Shown: positions 27,950-40,200, counted from the stretch's first letter. The stretch is DNA of 64,000 nt from Entomortierella parvispora (GCA_963573315.1 OY752142.1:372001-436000); one strand, 5' to 3'. A program made the numbers and translations. Notes: generated from the letters alone by a model not told the origin.

Positions 27950-29230
27950 TGTACGCTACTGCCGTCGTGTTATCGCAAACCATGCTGAGAACTTTCCATG
28001 CGTTACTGGTAGTTTGACTTCCAAGTACACTCCCTGGAGCTCCTTGAAGTTGATGTGCTGTTCTTTCGCTCTGGGCTGCAGTCTATCTGCGATCCGGCGA
28101 CTACTCCACAACCCTCGCCAGGCGTCCGCGTAGATGTCCATCTATGTCAGAGACCCGATCCATGTTGTTTCGTTCCACTGTCAGAGTTGCTCGATTCACC
28201 AGGTGGGGTCCGTCCTAGCTGCTTGGCTGAGGGCGGAGGCACGTCCATGTTGATGCTGTCTTGAGTGCCGCATTCGTGAGAGAAAGCAGGCATTGCGACA
28301 TCAGTCTGACTGGGAACACTATCGCCGTCATCGCTGAGGCTTTGCCTACGAACGACGAGAGGGTATTCAAGGTCGTGAGTCCCTTGCTGAGAATCTTGAT
28401 GGTTTCCCTGCGCTTGTCTCTGACTATGGTCGGCGAGGTGGAGAGTGTCATCTTGTTGACGTCTATCTCCGGGGTGCTTCAGCGTTTTGTTGGTGTCAAT
28501 GAAAACTTTTTGTGAGTGATCAGACGCTGGTTTTTCCTGAACCATAGTTATGAACCACTGCGATTGCTCCAGTGTCCGTGCCATGATGATCAGGCTGTAG
28601 GGGTAAGCTGAGATCGGAGTTCTCTTCCCACCTGCCCAGAGGATGTTGGTAAAAGTCAGTGGTGACAGCTACAGACCGAACGAGGGCGTCTTGAACTGGT
28701 ACTTTTGGCCCAGCCATGAAGACTGCTGGTATTTCTGGGGAATACCATTGATCAGCATTTGGAGGAACACATTCGTCAGGTCGATTGACGTCAAGTAATC
28801 GTTCTTCTTGATCATTGAGCATACCGTCTTTAAGATTTCCGTCTTGAAGTATAGTGACCCGATGAGTTGGTTGAGTGGCTTGAAGTTGAAAACATTCACG
28901 ACAGTCTCTTATTCCTGTCGAGATTGGGGGGATATTGATGATGGTGTGTAGATGGCGGTAGGCGGAGGAGAACCGAAGGGAATCATGAATTCTTATTCCA
29001 CGATGTCTCTGATCCACTCGTTGTCCGTCGACAAGTGCCATGTCTTTGAGAAGAGGCGTAGTCTTCTTCCCACTGTTGCCCAGGCTGCTGAGTCGCTGGT
29101 CTGCCTCGGCCTCGGCCCCGACCCCTGTAAAAATACTGTCTGCCTTGCTGACCGTAGGAGCTTCCTCTGTTTCTGAATGCATACGTCGGCGTCTGAGTTC
29201 ATGGAAAGTAATGCCCTTGCCACCGGTATT
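27950..29230 (-). mobile_element. DIRS-type (tyrosine-recombinase) retroelement relic: RT and RNase H region
   Basis: Read on the minus strand from 29230 downwards: a pre-RT segment (VGRRLRLFSKTW, DNEWIRDIV); RT fingers/palm (VFNFKPLNQLI, KNDYLTSIDLTNVFLQ, PQKYQQSSW, QFKTPSFGL); then the stretch between RT and RNase H (LSTSPTIVRDKRRETI, LSSFVGKASAMTAIVFPVRL, LTNAALKTASTW); then RNase H pieces (EQHINFKELQGVYLEVKLPV, VCDNTTAVAYINKF). This order and the FVGKA..AVFPARL and DNTTA.AYINKF blocks are those of DIRS-like elements. Pieces lie in different frames with stops. No inverted or split terminal repeats and no integrase/YR part were found. Sequence to about 29625 may be a remnant of the gag-side region. 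Confidence 0.75.
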
Positions 29231-30724
29231 GCTGCGGTTTATAGAATCCTGCTGTTGTGGCCGGTGGGGGTAAAAATGGCCTGTCACTGCAAGAATAAAA
29301 GGGACGTCCTTTGCCGCCTTCCCGCTTTCCTAGGCCTTCGTTTGTGTACTTCAGTCACTAACGCCCCCCTGCATGCCTATCTTGTAGTCTTGTAGCATTG
29401 CAGCACAGCCCAGGCTAGCGCACGTTCTGCAAACCGCGTGGTTAGTAACAAGCACAAGTGCTGAGCTCTCGTCTCGGGCCCAGAGAAGCATAAGCCAGGT
29501 CTCAAGAGACCCAGTTCCTGAAAAATACCAGCTCCATCTGCCTCTCTGGTGACGCGCTTCGCTCTCCAAAAGAAAGCGCTGTCTTCTGCCACCCGCTGTC
29601 CTTCAAGAACGTCTCTTCCCAACAAAGAGACCGAGGGTAGCGCCTCTCAGCTGGCTACCTTCAACTCCGCCTGAGGCCGCCGGCCTTTCAACAACATCCG
29701 CTGCTTTCAGAGGCTCACTTTCAGAGACTCCACAGCAACCCCGGCTCTCTGGAGCATGCTCGGTCCTTGCACCCTTGCATCTTTGCACCCTTTCAGTGCT
29801 GACCGCCCACCAAGAACGCCTCCCCTGCCTGCCAGCTTTTCTGCTGCAGCTGGCTTGCCACCAGCCAACACAAAATCAGTCCCGCTTCAAGTAAACAAGA
29901 ACGCGTCGTCCATCCATCCGTCCATCCATCCATCGAAGGGAGTCAAAGTACGCGCCATCCGCCATCCAAAGCTCAATAAGAGGACAGCTTTCTCCTCTCC
30001 CATCCTAGCCATCTCATCGGTACTACCTCCATCCATGGTACGGCTATTACTATTATTTCTTCGGGGCCAAGTGGATGCACGGGTCCAAGCACTGGACACA
30101 TGGACCATATCCATATCCATATCCATATCTATATCCATATTCCATTCACACCGCCGACTCCTGAGCAAAGACAAGGTAATGGCAGTGACCTCAGCGCTTC
30201 AGGGCAGGGCGTCCATGGCGCTTGTGTGGATTTCGATGAAGATCAGCGGCGGGGTGTGGTGTGGGAGGCTGTCCTCAACCTTTTGTGGCAAGCACCGTCC
30301 GGATCCCGCCGTGGGTAAAGCAGGAGGGGGTGAGTGAGACTGGGGGTTGGGTGTGGGGGAGGTGGGAGGTGGGAGGTGGGGCCACTCTGAGAAACACCTC
30401 TGTGGCTGGTGGAAGCCCCTGGCTAGGTTAACTGCAATAGAGGTGCAACCGCGTCTTGATAGCATCCACTGACCATTTACATTTACGGCCGTGACTCAAC
30501 TTAGGAACCAAGCCCTGTACCGTGTCCTCATCATCCCCACTTCCTGAACGAGAGGAGCATTGTCAACGCAGGCCGACTAGAGTCTCTCTCTGATCATTAC
30601 GGTCCTCTGAAGCCCTTGTCCGAGATCCAAACTCTACCCTATACCTTCCATATCCTAGGCGAAGAAGAGTGCGCATCAAGCCAGATGTCGTGTGAGGATC
30701 GATCGACTCAAGGAGTCCTTCACC
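29231..30724. other. Intergenic with simple repeats
   Basis: A CCAT(C/T) repeat (CCATCCATCCGTCC...) lies at about 29908-29937 and an ATATCC hexamer array at about 30106-30141. A G-rich stretch with GGTGGGA repeats is at about 30353-30380. The left end may still be DIRS debris. No gene recognised. Confidence 0.5.
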
Positions 30725-30953
30725 ATGTCCTCCTCTACATACTGGTGTGTACTTTTAGCTATTCTGATGGGTTGGATTTGTGTACGAGCAGTGATCTCGG
30801 CCTTTGGTGAGGTTCTTTGTCAAGAGCTCTCTATATTTTTTTTTTTTTTTTTTTCGTTGACTGTTGCTCATTTCTCCTCTCCATCGCATGGTAGGGAACC
30901 GTTACCTCCAATGTGGTGCGGTGCCGCTGTTCTCCTCGAGGTCAGTCCAATGA
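30725..30953 (+). CDS. Possible 46-aa membrane or secreted micro-protein (weak)
   Basis: Exon 30725..30806 (ATG in caccATGT) encodes MSSSTYWCVLLAILMGWICV..ISAF, a hydrophobic segment. A GT donor (gtgagg) follows. After a T-rich tract, an acceptor (atggtag) leads to exon 30895..30953, which ends in TGA. The result is a single hydrophobic helix plus a short Cys-containing tail. No homologue is known to me. The splice sites are good but the coding evidence is thin, and the same DNA has a competing donor (CGAG|gtcagt) that would extend it into sequence I could not resolve. Confidence 0.25.
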
Positions 30954-31524
30954 GCTCCGGGACCGCATTGTCACGAAAACAGGTCAAAGGGATCAGTTCT
31001 TGAAACTGGGAATTGGTATCGCTACTGCTAATGGATGCCTTCGATCACTCTTTTCTCTTCATAACTTTGATCCAGAGACCCACCAATTCTTTTCCTCTTG
31101 AGCTATGGCTCAGTTCTTACCTCAAGACCGTCGTCTGCTCTGCCTTGTTTTGCCCCCATTGACCTCAAAATCGTTAGTACCTTCCGTCTTCGTTCTCAGT
31201 AGCCTTTCGCCCCGGAAAAGAGAGAAAACTTCTCTCCATGAACATTCTCTCGACTCCAAAAATAAACTTGCTTTTCTTCTTTTCTCTGTAATACCGATCC
31301 CGATCCTGAAAATAAAAAAAAGTAAAAAGGACGAGTCTGCAAACCGTAGCTTTGTGCGCGCCACCTTCTTGAATCTGATCAGAATCGATCTCTCTTAGGG
31401 TCGTCTTTGAGTGGATGGTTGATATTGGTGTATCAGCGGAGGAGCATGAAAATGTCGAAGAAATGAAATGAAAAAACGGAAAAACATGCCAAAAAGAGCA
31501 CCTCATTTATCTGCAGCAAATACG
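30954..31524. other. No supported gene
   Basis: AT-rich, with several overlapping open frames on both strands and none with a domain signal. It may include further exons of the weak gene at 30725. Confidence 0.35.
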
Positions 31525-31556
31525 ATCCGAAGAAGAAATTTCTACTTCGGATCGCA
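31525..31556. repeat. 32-bp near-perfect palindrome
   Basis: CGATCCGAAG at the left and CTTCGGATCG at the right flank an AGAAATTTCT core. Only one base pair of sixteen is mismatched (A opposite A, either side of the core). It could fold as a cruciform or bind a dimeric protein. It lies ~35 bp before the dispersed repeat at 31590. Confidence 0.85.
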
Positions 31557-31589
31557 AATACTGCGTTTGCTTGATGGTCTGCGTCAGAA

Positions 31590-31790
31590 GTATGATCGAG
31601 GGGAGAAAATGGATCTGAGAATCGGGAGTTTTTTCACGACCATAGGAAAGTTAAGGGAATTTCTGTTTTTTGACCCAGATCGATGCTCCTTGACGAGAAA
31701 CAGCCAAAGAACTTGGTCCCACACGCGTGCGATGACTTTTTACTAGTCGACATTGCTGTTCAAAGTCGGGGGTCACCTGACATTTATGGC
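31590..31790 (-). repeat. Single copy of a ~200-bp dispersed repeat (other copies at 58.5-59.1 kb)
   Basis: The reverse complement of this stretch aligns along its length with the tandem units at 58467-59060. Shared blocks include ATGGATCTGAGAATCGGG, TTTTTTCA(C/T)GACCATA, TTTTACTAGTCGACATTGCT and GGTCACCTGA/CGTCACCTGA. It is inverted relative to the tandem array. Confidence 0.85.
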
Positions 31791-32168
31791 AACATCGAGC
31801 ACAACACAAATCTCCCATTCTGCCTGGTCATGAGTGATTCCGATGGCTTGCAGGGACATTTGGAATTCATTCCTTCAGGGGAACGACCCCCTGGGGCGCG
31901 CACGTACCCTGGATTCGAACGAAACGTCAGACAAGGATTCTTCCCTACGTCCAACACTCTGGAGAACGTCCTGGACCACGACACCTGGATCGACACCACC
32001 GAGTCTCTGGGCCAGCGGATCAAATCATATGGCTCACAACCGGGATCAGATATGAACCTGGGTAACATGTCCGCCGGGGTCCTACGAAGACTGCTCACGA
32101 AGAGCAAGGAAGAGGAGGAATCAGCACCCCTGGACAACACACCCGGACAAAACCTTACAACTGCATAG
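31683..32168 (+). CDS. Unrecognised 161-aa frame whose start lies inside the dispersed repeat
   Basis: ATG at 31683. The first ~35 codons come from the ~200-bp repeat. The rest is unique sequence, looks protein-like and contains PFCLVMSDSDGLQGHLEF, ARTYPGFERNVRQGFF and NMSAGVLRRLLTKSKEEEES. I do not recognise it. The acidic/basic C-terminus suggests a soluble protein. It could be a chimaeric gene, the last exon of a gene with exons further upstream, or a piece of an old transposon. Confidence 0.35.
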   Translation: MLLDEKQPKNLVPHACDDFLLVDIAVQSRGSPDIYGNIEHNTNLPFCLVMSDSDGLQGHLEFIPSGERPPGARTYPGFERNVRQGFFPTSNTLENVLDHDTWIDTTESLGQRIKSYGSQPGSDMNLGNMSAGVLRRLLTKSKEEEESAPLDNTPGQNLTTA

Positions 32169-32624
32169 ATATGGTTACAGCCTTCAAACAAGAGCTGGAC
32201 TCAATTTTTAAGAGGGGAAGGTGTAACAGTAATACGGTGACATCACGCGATCCATCGCACTTCTTGTCTCCACTCAGTCCCCTAGTGGTCCTGTTGCAGA
32301 TCCGGTAATAAATGGATTGAAAGGACATGGCATGGGGGCTGACGTGCATGTAGACGTAATCTATTGCAGTGATCCTTGTGGTTCATTCCAGGTGCAATAG
32401 GAGCTCTGGGAACGAAATATAGAGGTGAATCGCGTGACTTCATGAACTTAGATCGGACAGACATGAAGAAACAGCCAGTGCATACCAAAAAAACAATGGC
32501 GGCACTTTGTGAGAAAGGTAGTCATTTTATTGAAGGGGCAGATAGGGCACGGGTGAAAGAAAGGGGTCTTTATTGCGGGCTGGCCAGGCATGGGTTGATC
32601 CATACATACTATAATATTCATCTC
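32169..32624. other. Intergenic
   Basis: Between two unrecognised converging frames. Mixed sequence with no identified element. Confidence 0.35.
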
Positions 32625-33053
32625 TTAAGGGGTTTGAAGGAGATTCCACAAAGGACCTCTTTGAACGGACTTGACGTTCTTTTCATCATCATACGAGATT
32701 GTATAGCTATAATTTTTCTTGACAAAAGCTTCTTGTTCCTGTTGTGTCGGCAGGTTCAGGAAAGTAACACCTTCCCGAGAATTTGTTGGAACGAGGTAAC
32801 GTATACCTGTCTCAGGATCGTTGAACCCTACCGAGGGGGGTAACTTTTCAACCCCCAACACATCCTTCACCAGATTGCGAGTATCCTTCATTGATCTTTT
32901 TTTTGTGCAGTTAAATGAATGCGGTGCACAGACGACAGGATCGGCCTCGCTGGAAAGTGCACTTGAGAATCGACCTTGGTTATTATTGCCTATTGTTGTG
33001 TATTTGAAGAGCAATATTAGTAAATCGGTGGGTCGGGGTAATGGCCAAGTCAT
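32625..33053 (-). CDS. Hypothetical protein, possibly organelle-targeted
   Basis: 142 codons from the ATG at 33053 to TGA at 32625. The frame is open above it but without ATG. The N-terminal third is basic and hydrophobic (MTWPLPRPTDLLILLFKY) and could be a targeting or membrane segment. The C-terminal ~85 residues, beginning at MKDTRNLVKDVLGVEK, are charged and protein-like (GFNDPETGIRYLVPTNSREG, NYSYTISYDDEKNVKSV). I recognise no family. Starting at the second Met would give a short soluble protein instead. Confidence 0.4.
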   Translation of the reverse strand: MTWPLPRPTDLLILLFKYTTIGNNNQGRFSSALSSEADPVVCAPHSFNCTKKRSMKDTRNLVKDVLGVEKLPPSVGFNDPETGIRYLVPTNSREGVTFLNLPTQQEQEAFVKKNYSYTISYDDEKNVKSVQRGPLWNLLQTP

Positions 33054-33083
33054 ACAAGCTCGCCTGAAAAGGTGGACAGACAA

Positions 33084-34505
33084 TTAATAACATCAATAAA
33101 GACGCAATAAGAAAAAGAAAAAGAAAAAAAGATAAGAGAAATGGGTGGACCCCAGCTCTTGGAGACCCGCTGCGGAGTGCAAGAGTTACCAGAGCTTTAT
33201 GAGAGGCAGCTGCGCTAACAGTCTCTCGCGATAATGAGACCTACACGGTGTTGACAGAATATGGCAACGCGCGTGTAAGAAACTCATACTGAACAATGCC
33301 CTACATCAGAAACGCAGTGCAACGCCAGCTTAGTGCAACAACTGCATGGCTCTTTGAGGCCCAGCTACTGCAAGAGTTTCCAGGCTCTATGGGCAGTCTG
33401 CTAAAGCCAACAATCTTTTGTGATACAATGCTAAGCATGGCAACATGCATGGACAGAACCTTGGCTAATATAGCCCAGCAGCAGTGGGGCAGATGCGACA
33501 ACAGGATGTTGAGAGGGCGTCAACTCCATGCACTCTGACAAGTGGAAGAGACTGGTTACCAGGAAAGAGAGACAAGTTGTGTAAGTAGGCTGCACGAGTA
33601 TATGGTACCAACCTCACCTTACTGAGGAGGAGGCGTGAGAGAAGTAGGAAGTGTGCAATGAAAGGCTGAAAGGGAAAGATGCATACGCGTAAACGTCACC
33701 CATCCGTGGTTAGACATACTTCGATGTCTACGTCACCATCCACTCTTCGAGGTGTATAGAATGATTCGCAGAGTTGATTGGCCCTTTTCCAATTTTTGTG
33801 TAACTTGTTCCTTGCTAGAAAGCAGTGATTCTCGTCGGCAAGCAAGAAAGGAGGCAGGCCAAGAGTGATTCTCGTCGGCCATGAACTTGAGGTTGATTGC
33901 CACCCCTGAGACATCATCAGTCACTTGTTTTAGGAATGTTCATGCGTAGAGGAGCAGCGCGTTTTGATGGAAGGAAAACGGGGCAATAGAACGAGGAGAT
34001 CACCAGTGAGGGATGGCGATCAACTCAAGAAGGGTATGGGAAAAGTTGCAAGCTATGAGAGTGACAAACATCAGCAGGAAGGAGGAGGAAGGATGAATGA
34101 AGGAGACAGGGAACAGGAAGACAAAAAGGGCGCTTTGACCACGAGACCGAAGGTCGAAGATCTAAGCACCGCCTGCCTGCATTTCTGGTTTCCAGGCGCA
34201 ATTGAGGAATAGCTGCGAACAGCGCAGACAGGGGAGGGGCTGGGGGAAGGCGGGGGCGGGGGGACTAAGCTCGACTTACAGAATCTCTGGAAAGGGAGTG
34301 GAGGTAAGAAGTTTTATTGTGTATTCCTGTGTAAAGATCATGGCAGGTTCATGAAAAGACCGGTACGCTTCAGACGAAGGATGTGAGACAATAATGTCAG
34401 AATTTTTTTGTAAATAAATTATGTAAGAGTAAGTGAGCAACGCTTGCAGAAAATGAAGGGGGGGAAGGGGCGTGTTTCTAAGGTGCACCATCGACCGTTT
34501 CAGTT
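33084..34505. other. Intergenic, no supported gene
   Basis: It holds an AAAAAGAAAAAG-type run at 33110-33130 and a 16-bp direct repeat (AGTGATTCTCGTCGGC, near 33824 and 33863). It also has a G-rich stretch at 34230-34262. A frame at 33296-33538 (plus) and overlapping frames at 33696-33924 (minus) have no recognisable content. Confidence 0.4.
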
Positions 34506-35811
34506 TCAGGTTTGTGGAGCCTTGACACCAGTGGGCACTCCGGCGGGGTCAACAGCTTCGGTTCCTTGAATGGGATAGATGAACTGCTTCTCCCAGTAGG
34601 GTTGAGCAATGTTGTTGCAGGCGGTGGCAGGCATGGTTTGATACTCTTTCTGGATAGTCGGCAACCAAAACTCAGCCAATGTGATCGTGGAGTTGGAAAG
34701 CTCGTGTTCCAAGACAATATGACCGTTTTTGTTGTCCTTGCCCTCCTCGCGACTCTTGATCCAACCTTCGACAGTATTGTTGGCGGTTTTGTATGTGATC
34801 GCGCCTGGGCCTGGGGCGACTTGATCGCCGGGAATGTTCCAGTCATTCGTGTCTCGGTCCCAGACGATGGTGCGCATACCCATCTGCCAAGCAATTGCAC
34901 GAATGCGGTCATCAACATCGCCATATGGTGGGCGCCAGCATCTAGGGGTGATACCGAGAACTTGCTTGATCATTCTCAAGGAGTAGTAGAACTCGGCAAC
35001 GACCTCGGCGTTGGTCAGCGTGGTCATGGAGGGATGAGACCAAGTGTGCGCGCAAATGGTGTGACCGTCGTTAAAGCCACGTTGGGCAGCAGCAGGCGCG
35101 CCAATGATCTTGGAACCGATGTAAAACAAGTTGGCCTTTTGGTTGTTGTGCTTGAGCAAGTAATCATAGAGATTGGGTTCGGCCCACTTGGAGTTTTCGG
35201 CAGTGACAGGCCAGTAGTACATGGGACCATCATCATAAGTTAAACCCCAAGTACCGGCCTTGGGGCAAATGGTGATGTCGGGGGGGATGTAGTTGATTTT
35301 GGGGGTGGTGCACAAAGTCTGAGTCCTTTTTGTGTTTTTGTCAGGGAGAGAAATAGGGGAGCAATTAGCCCATTGTCATAACTGAACGGAAAAAAAAATT
35401 GTTTTGATCAATGTAAAAAACAACATACCACCAGCAGTAAGGGTCGCTAGCAGGATACTTGGCTGCATAGGCTGCCGAGGTGACGGGGGCATTTGGAACC
35501 TTGGACCAGTCAAGTGCCTTAATAATGGGGATAATGTTGGGATCTTTGGCGGCATTGGTAACAACCTCATTCATGGTGGGATACCCTTCCAAGCTGAAAG
35601 AGGCTGTGGAAAGCACTCCTGAGGGCAAAGCCGCTTTGGCATTCTTGGGCGGCCAGGAGGTGATGACATTCTTTTGAGCTGGGAAAGAGGGCAGCCATTT
35701 GGGGGAGGCTTGAGGAAGGTAGGAGGAGGATTTGGTTGCGGGGGCAGCTTGGACGTTGACAGTTGCGAGCAAGAGTGTCGCCAAGGCAATGGCGCTTTGG
35801 AAGGAGATCAT
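34506..35811 (-). CDS. Secreted polysaccharide (chitin) deacetylase, NodB domain
   Basis: Two exons: 35429..35811 and 34506..35325 (1203 nt, 400 aa); the intron at 35326..35428 has GT-AG ends. The start at 35811 gives the signal peptide MISFQSAIALATLLLATVNVQA. After a ~100-residue linker the NodB (CE4) fold shows all five motifs: TYDDGP (catalytic base Asp plus metal Asp), HTWSHP (metal His pair), RPPYGD, VWDRDTNDW and IVLEHE (catalytic His region). These enzymes remove N-acetyl groups from chitin to give chitosan in the cell wall, using a bound divalent metal. It ends in VKAPQT with no obvious GPI-anchor signal, so a soluble secreted enzyme is likely, unlike the GPI-anchored fungal forms. 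Confidence 0.93.
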
Positions 35812-37262
35812 CGTTAAGAGAGGCAAAGAGGAAGATGAGGAAGAAAACGAAAACAAAAAAAATGCTGTCTTTATTCTTCACAGAAAAATAGCACCCGATT
35901 CTATTAATATGAAGGAGTTGTCCATCTAGACCGCAATCTCCTTTTGAGGTAGCAAAAACCGTTGAATGTCAGGGTGAAAATGGCCTAGGCCAATCATGTC
36001 CGAGCATCTTCAGCGCCTGGAAGGCACAAAGTGAAGAGAGGGGGGCTCTCAAAACGGGCGACTCTTGCCACCATTTTTTTTTTGCGACGGAGAAAATCGA
36101 AAGGTGAGTGAGCTTTCGGAAGAAAGAAAAAGCACGAGAGTAGATGTACTGTAGAGCACATGTTCAAAGGACAGAAGCATGACTCCATGTAAACAGCCAG
36201 CAGAGGAAAAACTGATTCAAAATGCAGACAGCCGATCGGTGACATTGACATGCGAGAGCAATTATAATGTGCAGATGTGTGTGTGTGTTGGATGACAAAG
36301 TGACTGATCCGTCTCACACATGAGCACCAACGCGCGAGAGCACCGCCCTATATAGTTCATTCTAGCCCTAGAAAACAGTATGTACATGGACGCATGTAGT
36401 ATTTTTTTGGGGGGGGAAGAAGGAAGAGGGGGGGAGAAGATGGGCTCCAACAAGGCGGAGGTGGAGGACTGAGGAGGGTGAGATCTGGCCCCAAAGTCGA
36501 TCCAGTCGATCGACGCGCGGACGGAGAGGGGAGAGAGACCGAGACCGAGTGGGGCTCTTCGTCTGCTGCAGCATGTCTCTGCAGCAGTTATTAATACACG
36601 AGATCGTGGATCGTAGATATCTGCAAGTCCACCTTTGTTTGCTCTGCTCCTCGGCCTTGTCGCTTCGCGTCCTTTCTCATTCCCTCATCACCTCATCACC
36701 TCAGTAGCAACGACCTCTCTTCCTGCCAATAGCAATCCTCTCCTCCCTATGCTTGCTCAGAAAAGACCGCCGGCGTGTGGCCCGCCATGTGCTGTCTGTC
36801 ATCTGTCATCTGTCATCTGTCATCTGTCATTCGCAAAAAGAATGAGCCTCCTTCGTGATTTCCACGCGTTTCTCTCCTTCTTCCCGGACAGATTGTCCAT
36901 TCAATTCCGAAAAAGGACTTTGGTCGATTAAACCATCATCATTCTTCTCGGGCAAGCGTTGTGGGAGTCGCCTGTGGGCTGGCGCTGGCGACTGGGCCAT
37001 GGCGAAGCACTCGACGCCTCTTGATTTTCATGATCTCCATTTCTACATTCCATCTCTTCATTCTCCCTTCCTTACATCGCCTTCATCACCTTGCAACCTC
37101 CCTTCTTCTCTCAATCTCCCTGTCTTCAGTTTACTGTTTGGTCCTGTAACAACTGGTAAGCTCGTCGTTGTACCTTTGTACCTGGGATGGATGCGGTGTG
37201 GCTTGCTTGATATTTGCTAACCGCAAGATTTTGTGTCATACATGGATGCTACAGATTGCTTG
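35812..37262. other. Intergenic with a heptamer repeat
   Basis: Upstream of the deacetylase on one side and of the NACHT-WD40 pseudogene on the other. A heptanucleotide array (TCTGTCA repeated five times) occupies about 36788-36829. G-rich and T-rich runs occur near 36405-36435. No gene recognised. Confidence 0.45.
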
Positions 37263-40200
37263 AGGATCGACTCCCTCAACGCTGGCGCTGCCATCTCTTC
37301 AAACCCAGGATATGTCGTCCTTGACAAAGTCGACTTCTTGGTTGCGCAGAGGAAAATATCGCTAGTCCCTTGCCAGGAGATGATGGGCCGATAAAGGATA
37401 CTACTCAGCTTTTCCACTGTGTTCGCCTGCTGGAACTTAATGGATCGACACCGCTGCCACTTCCGCACTTATCAACAAATCCTCCACCCACCATGCACGA
37501 CAATGATCAAGCAGAGTGGATCCAGTTCATGGAACAAAACCCTCCTGAGAAAGATCACCTCTACAGTCTTTTGAAGCGAATGGCAAGCAAGTTCGTAATA
37601 GAACCTGCTTGGGACTCGGACTCTATCCAGGAAGTCGTTCCAATTAGCCCTCTTCTGGACAAGGATCATCACTGCAAACTCGTTGGGACCTTTCTTCAAG
37701 AGTTTCAACGGACGGCCTCATTAAACGTCAATATTCTTCTTGGACATGTCCAACTATCTCGGGATGGACCGTCCATTTCCCTCTGATCTGCTTATTTGGT
37801 CCGCATCCTCAAATCAATCGGAGGACGCCTGGAAAAAACAACTATAAAAGATACAGAGGGTACTATCTACTTGCCCGGTGCAAATCACGGCTATACTTGC
37901 AGTGTGATGACCAGTTTTTCTCAGGACCAAAGTCGAGTAGGGTTTGAACCATTGCGCAGGACTCTGCTTTATCTTCGAAGGCACCATAATTCTGTTGTCA
38001 AGTTTCAGGCAGATACGCAATACAGACATTGATTGCTATTTCGGGTGGAGGCGTGGAGAATGGCGATCCTAACTCGACACAGGGCAAGCACGGACTCTCG
38101 AAACTACTGAAAAGACATCTGCGGTCCTACAGTCGCAAGCAGTGGCTCCAAGATGTCCAAATGGTGGCAGGATTCGTGCGGAAACGTCTTTTACCGGACC
38201 TATATAGGCTAATCCTCGAAGGACCTAGCATTGGCAACACCGACTTTCAGTGGCACATCTGTCAGCTTCTGGAAATTGCAGTGGATCCTACTTGGGACAA
38301 CGACATTCGCCACCAAGCCCTGACTCTCTCACGCGAGTACACCAAGGTTAATGGAGATGTAAAATCCGGCTCTATGATCAAGAGATGGTCGCTGACAATT
38401 CTTCGACACATTTCAGGACTTTCACTCACATTCATCACTTCAGCAGGATCCATTGACGCACAGGCTATTTATGAAGAGGCGAAAATGGAATGTACCACAA
38501 GCCTGATCCTCGTTTTAAGAGCAAGAAGAGTCTGTTAGAACTCGCGCACCCATTGATGAGTGGTCCGCCTCTGCCCACAACCTCTCCACTACTTCTTAAG
38601 GTCATGGATCCTGATACTGAGTTCGCCCTTGATCGTTTCCTCCGCCAACGATCCAGAGCTTACGACACTCGGGCCATTTATATTCAATTGATCTCGAAAG
38701 AAAACCTTCGGGCGTCAGAGGATATCTTGATCGAGTTACAGGAGCGGACTAGGACTTTTCTTGAAGGCAAGAGACTCGTCTCACTCGTCCTTGGAGACTC
38801 TGGAGCTGGAAAATCGACATTTGGTTTACGTTTGGAAAACGATCTTTGGGCTGAATATAGACCTGGAGGGATTATTCCGCTGTTCATTGATTTGAAAACT
38901 ATCGACATGCTAGACAAGGATATTATCCATCAGCATCTGGACGACCTGGGATTATTTACCGACCAACAAATAGACGGCTTGCGGCAGTCCCGGCAGTTTG
39001 TCCTGATTTGTGATGGATACGACGAATGTCACAAATGGACCAACCTCCATACAAACAATGACTTCAACAAACCTCGACAGTGGAAAGCAAAGATGATCAT
39101 CAACTGTCGCACTCAGCACCTGGGACCAAACTACCGCAACTACTTTGAGCCAGAAACAGCAAGCGTTGGTAGTCCAAACTTTTCACACACGTCAGACCTA
39201 TTTGAGGAGGCTGTGATAGTTCCGTTCAGGAGTACGCAGATCGAGGAGTATGTTGGACTGTTCACCCACGTGCCTAGGACTGAAGAATATCATACCCAAG
39301 ACCCAAGATAGAGTATGGATCAGTATATGGAGCGTCTCAAAAAGATCACCCACTTGATAGAACTGGCCAAGAACCCCTTCATACTCAAGATGATCTTGGA
39401 TGTTCTCCCAACAATCGCCAAAACCACTACCAACATGACACGGGTCGATCTCTATGACCGTTTCGTAGAACTTCATTTCACATCGGAATACCGACGGCTG
39501 GCTAGCCAGCAATCCAGTGGCAAAATGGACAATGGCACTCTTTCGGTGTTCACATTACTCAAAAGTGAAGATCTCGTCGACCTTGGTCTTGATTTCTCTA
39601 AGCTACTGTCGCATTGGATACTCAAGGATCTGGGGGGTGTCAATTCAATCACCTACTCGGCAGTCCAGGACAGCAGGTCGTAGAAGGACATATTCTTTGG
39701 GCCTGATATTCGAGCCAAGTTACTACGACAGTCAGTACAACTTGTTTGCCGGGAGAATCTTTATGACTTCCGCCAATTGATTCGTCACAGGATTCGATCC
39801 CCCCGCGAACCAAATTCATAAGAGTTTAGCCATCGATCGATCCTAGAGTACTTTTACTCGTGCTTGATATTTGATCCGAGGGGAAACTTGCCTGAGCTAG
39901 ATCTCGCAACATGTCTTGAGTCGGCCAACAGTCCTATTTCTGTCATCAATCATCCTCTTGGTCAGACTAGCATCGTCATAGAGCCCTCAATCGTTCAGTT
40001 TCTTGTCGATCGTGTTCATCTTAGTCAGGACTTCAGCTCTCAACTGAAAATATTGTACAGCTCTCCAAAGTTGATAAGGCAACAAGTCAAGCGGCAGCCA
40101 ATGCAATCACAATTTTTTGGTTCAAGCTGGAAAACGGTTCAACTGTGCTGATCTTCGAGGAATTCGAGTTCCAGGAGCGAATTTGGGTGGGGGCGAATTC

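Noticed and set aside
33120-33260. Possible tRNA-like stretch with GC-rich stems
   Set aside because: No consistent acceptor, anticodon and T-arm folding could be drawn, and no B-box consensus was found.
34512-35243. 243-codon plus frame opposite the deacetylase
   Set aside because: Antisense of NodB coding sequence with all catalytic motifs on the other strand.
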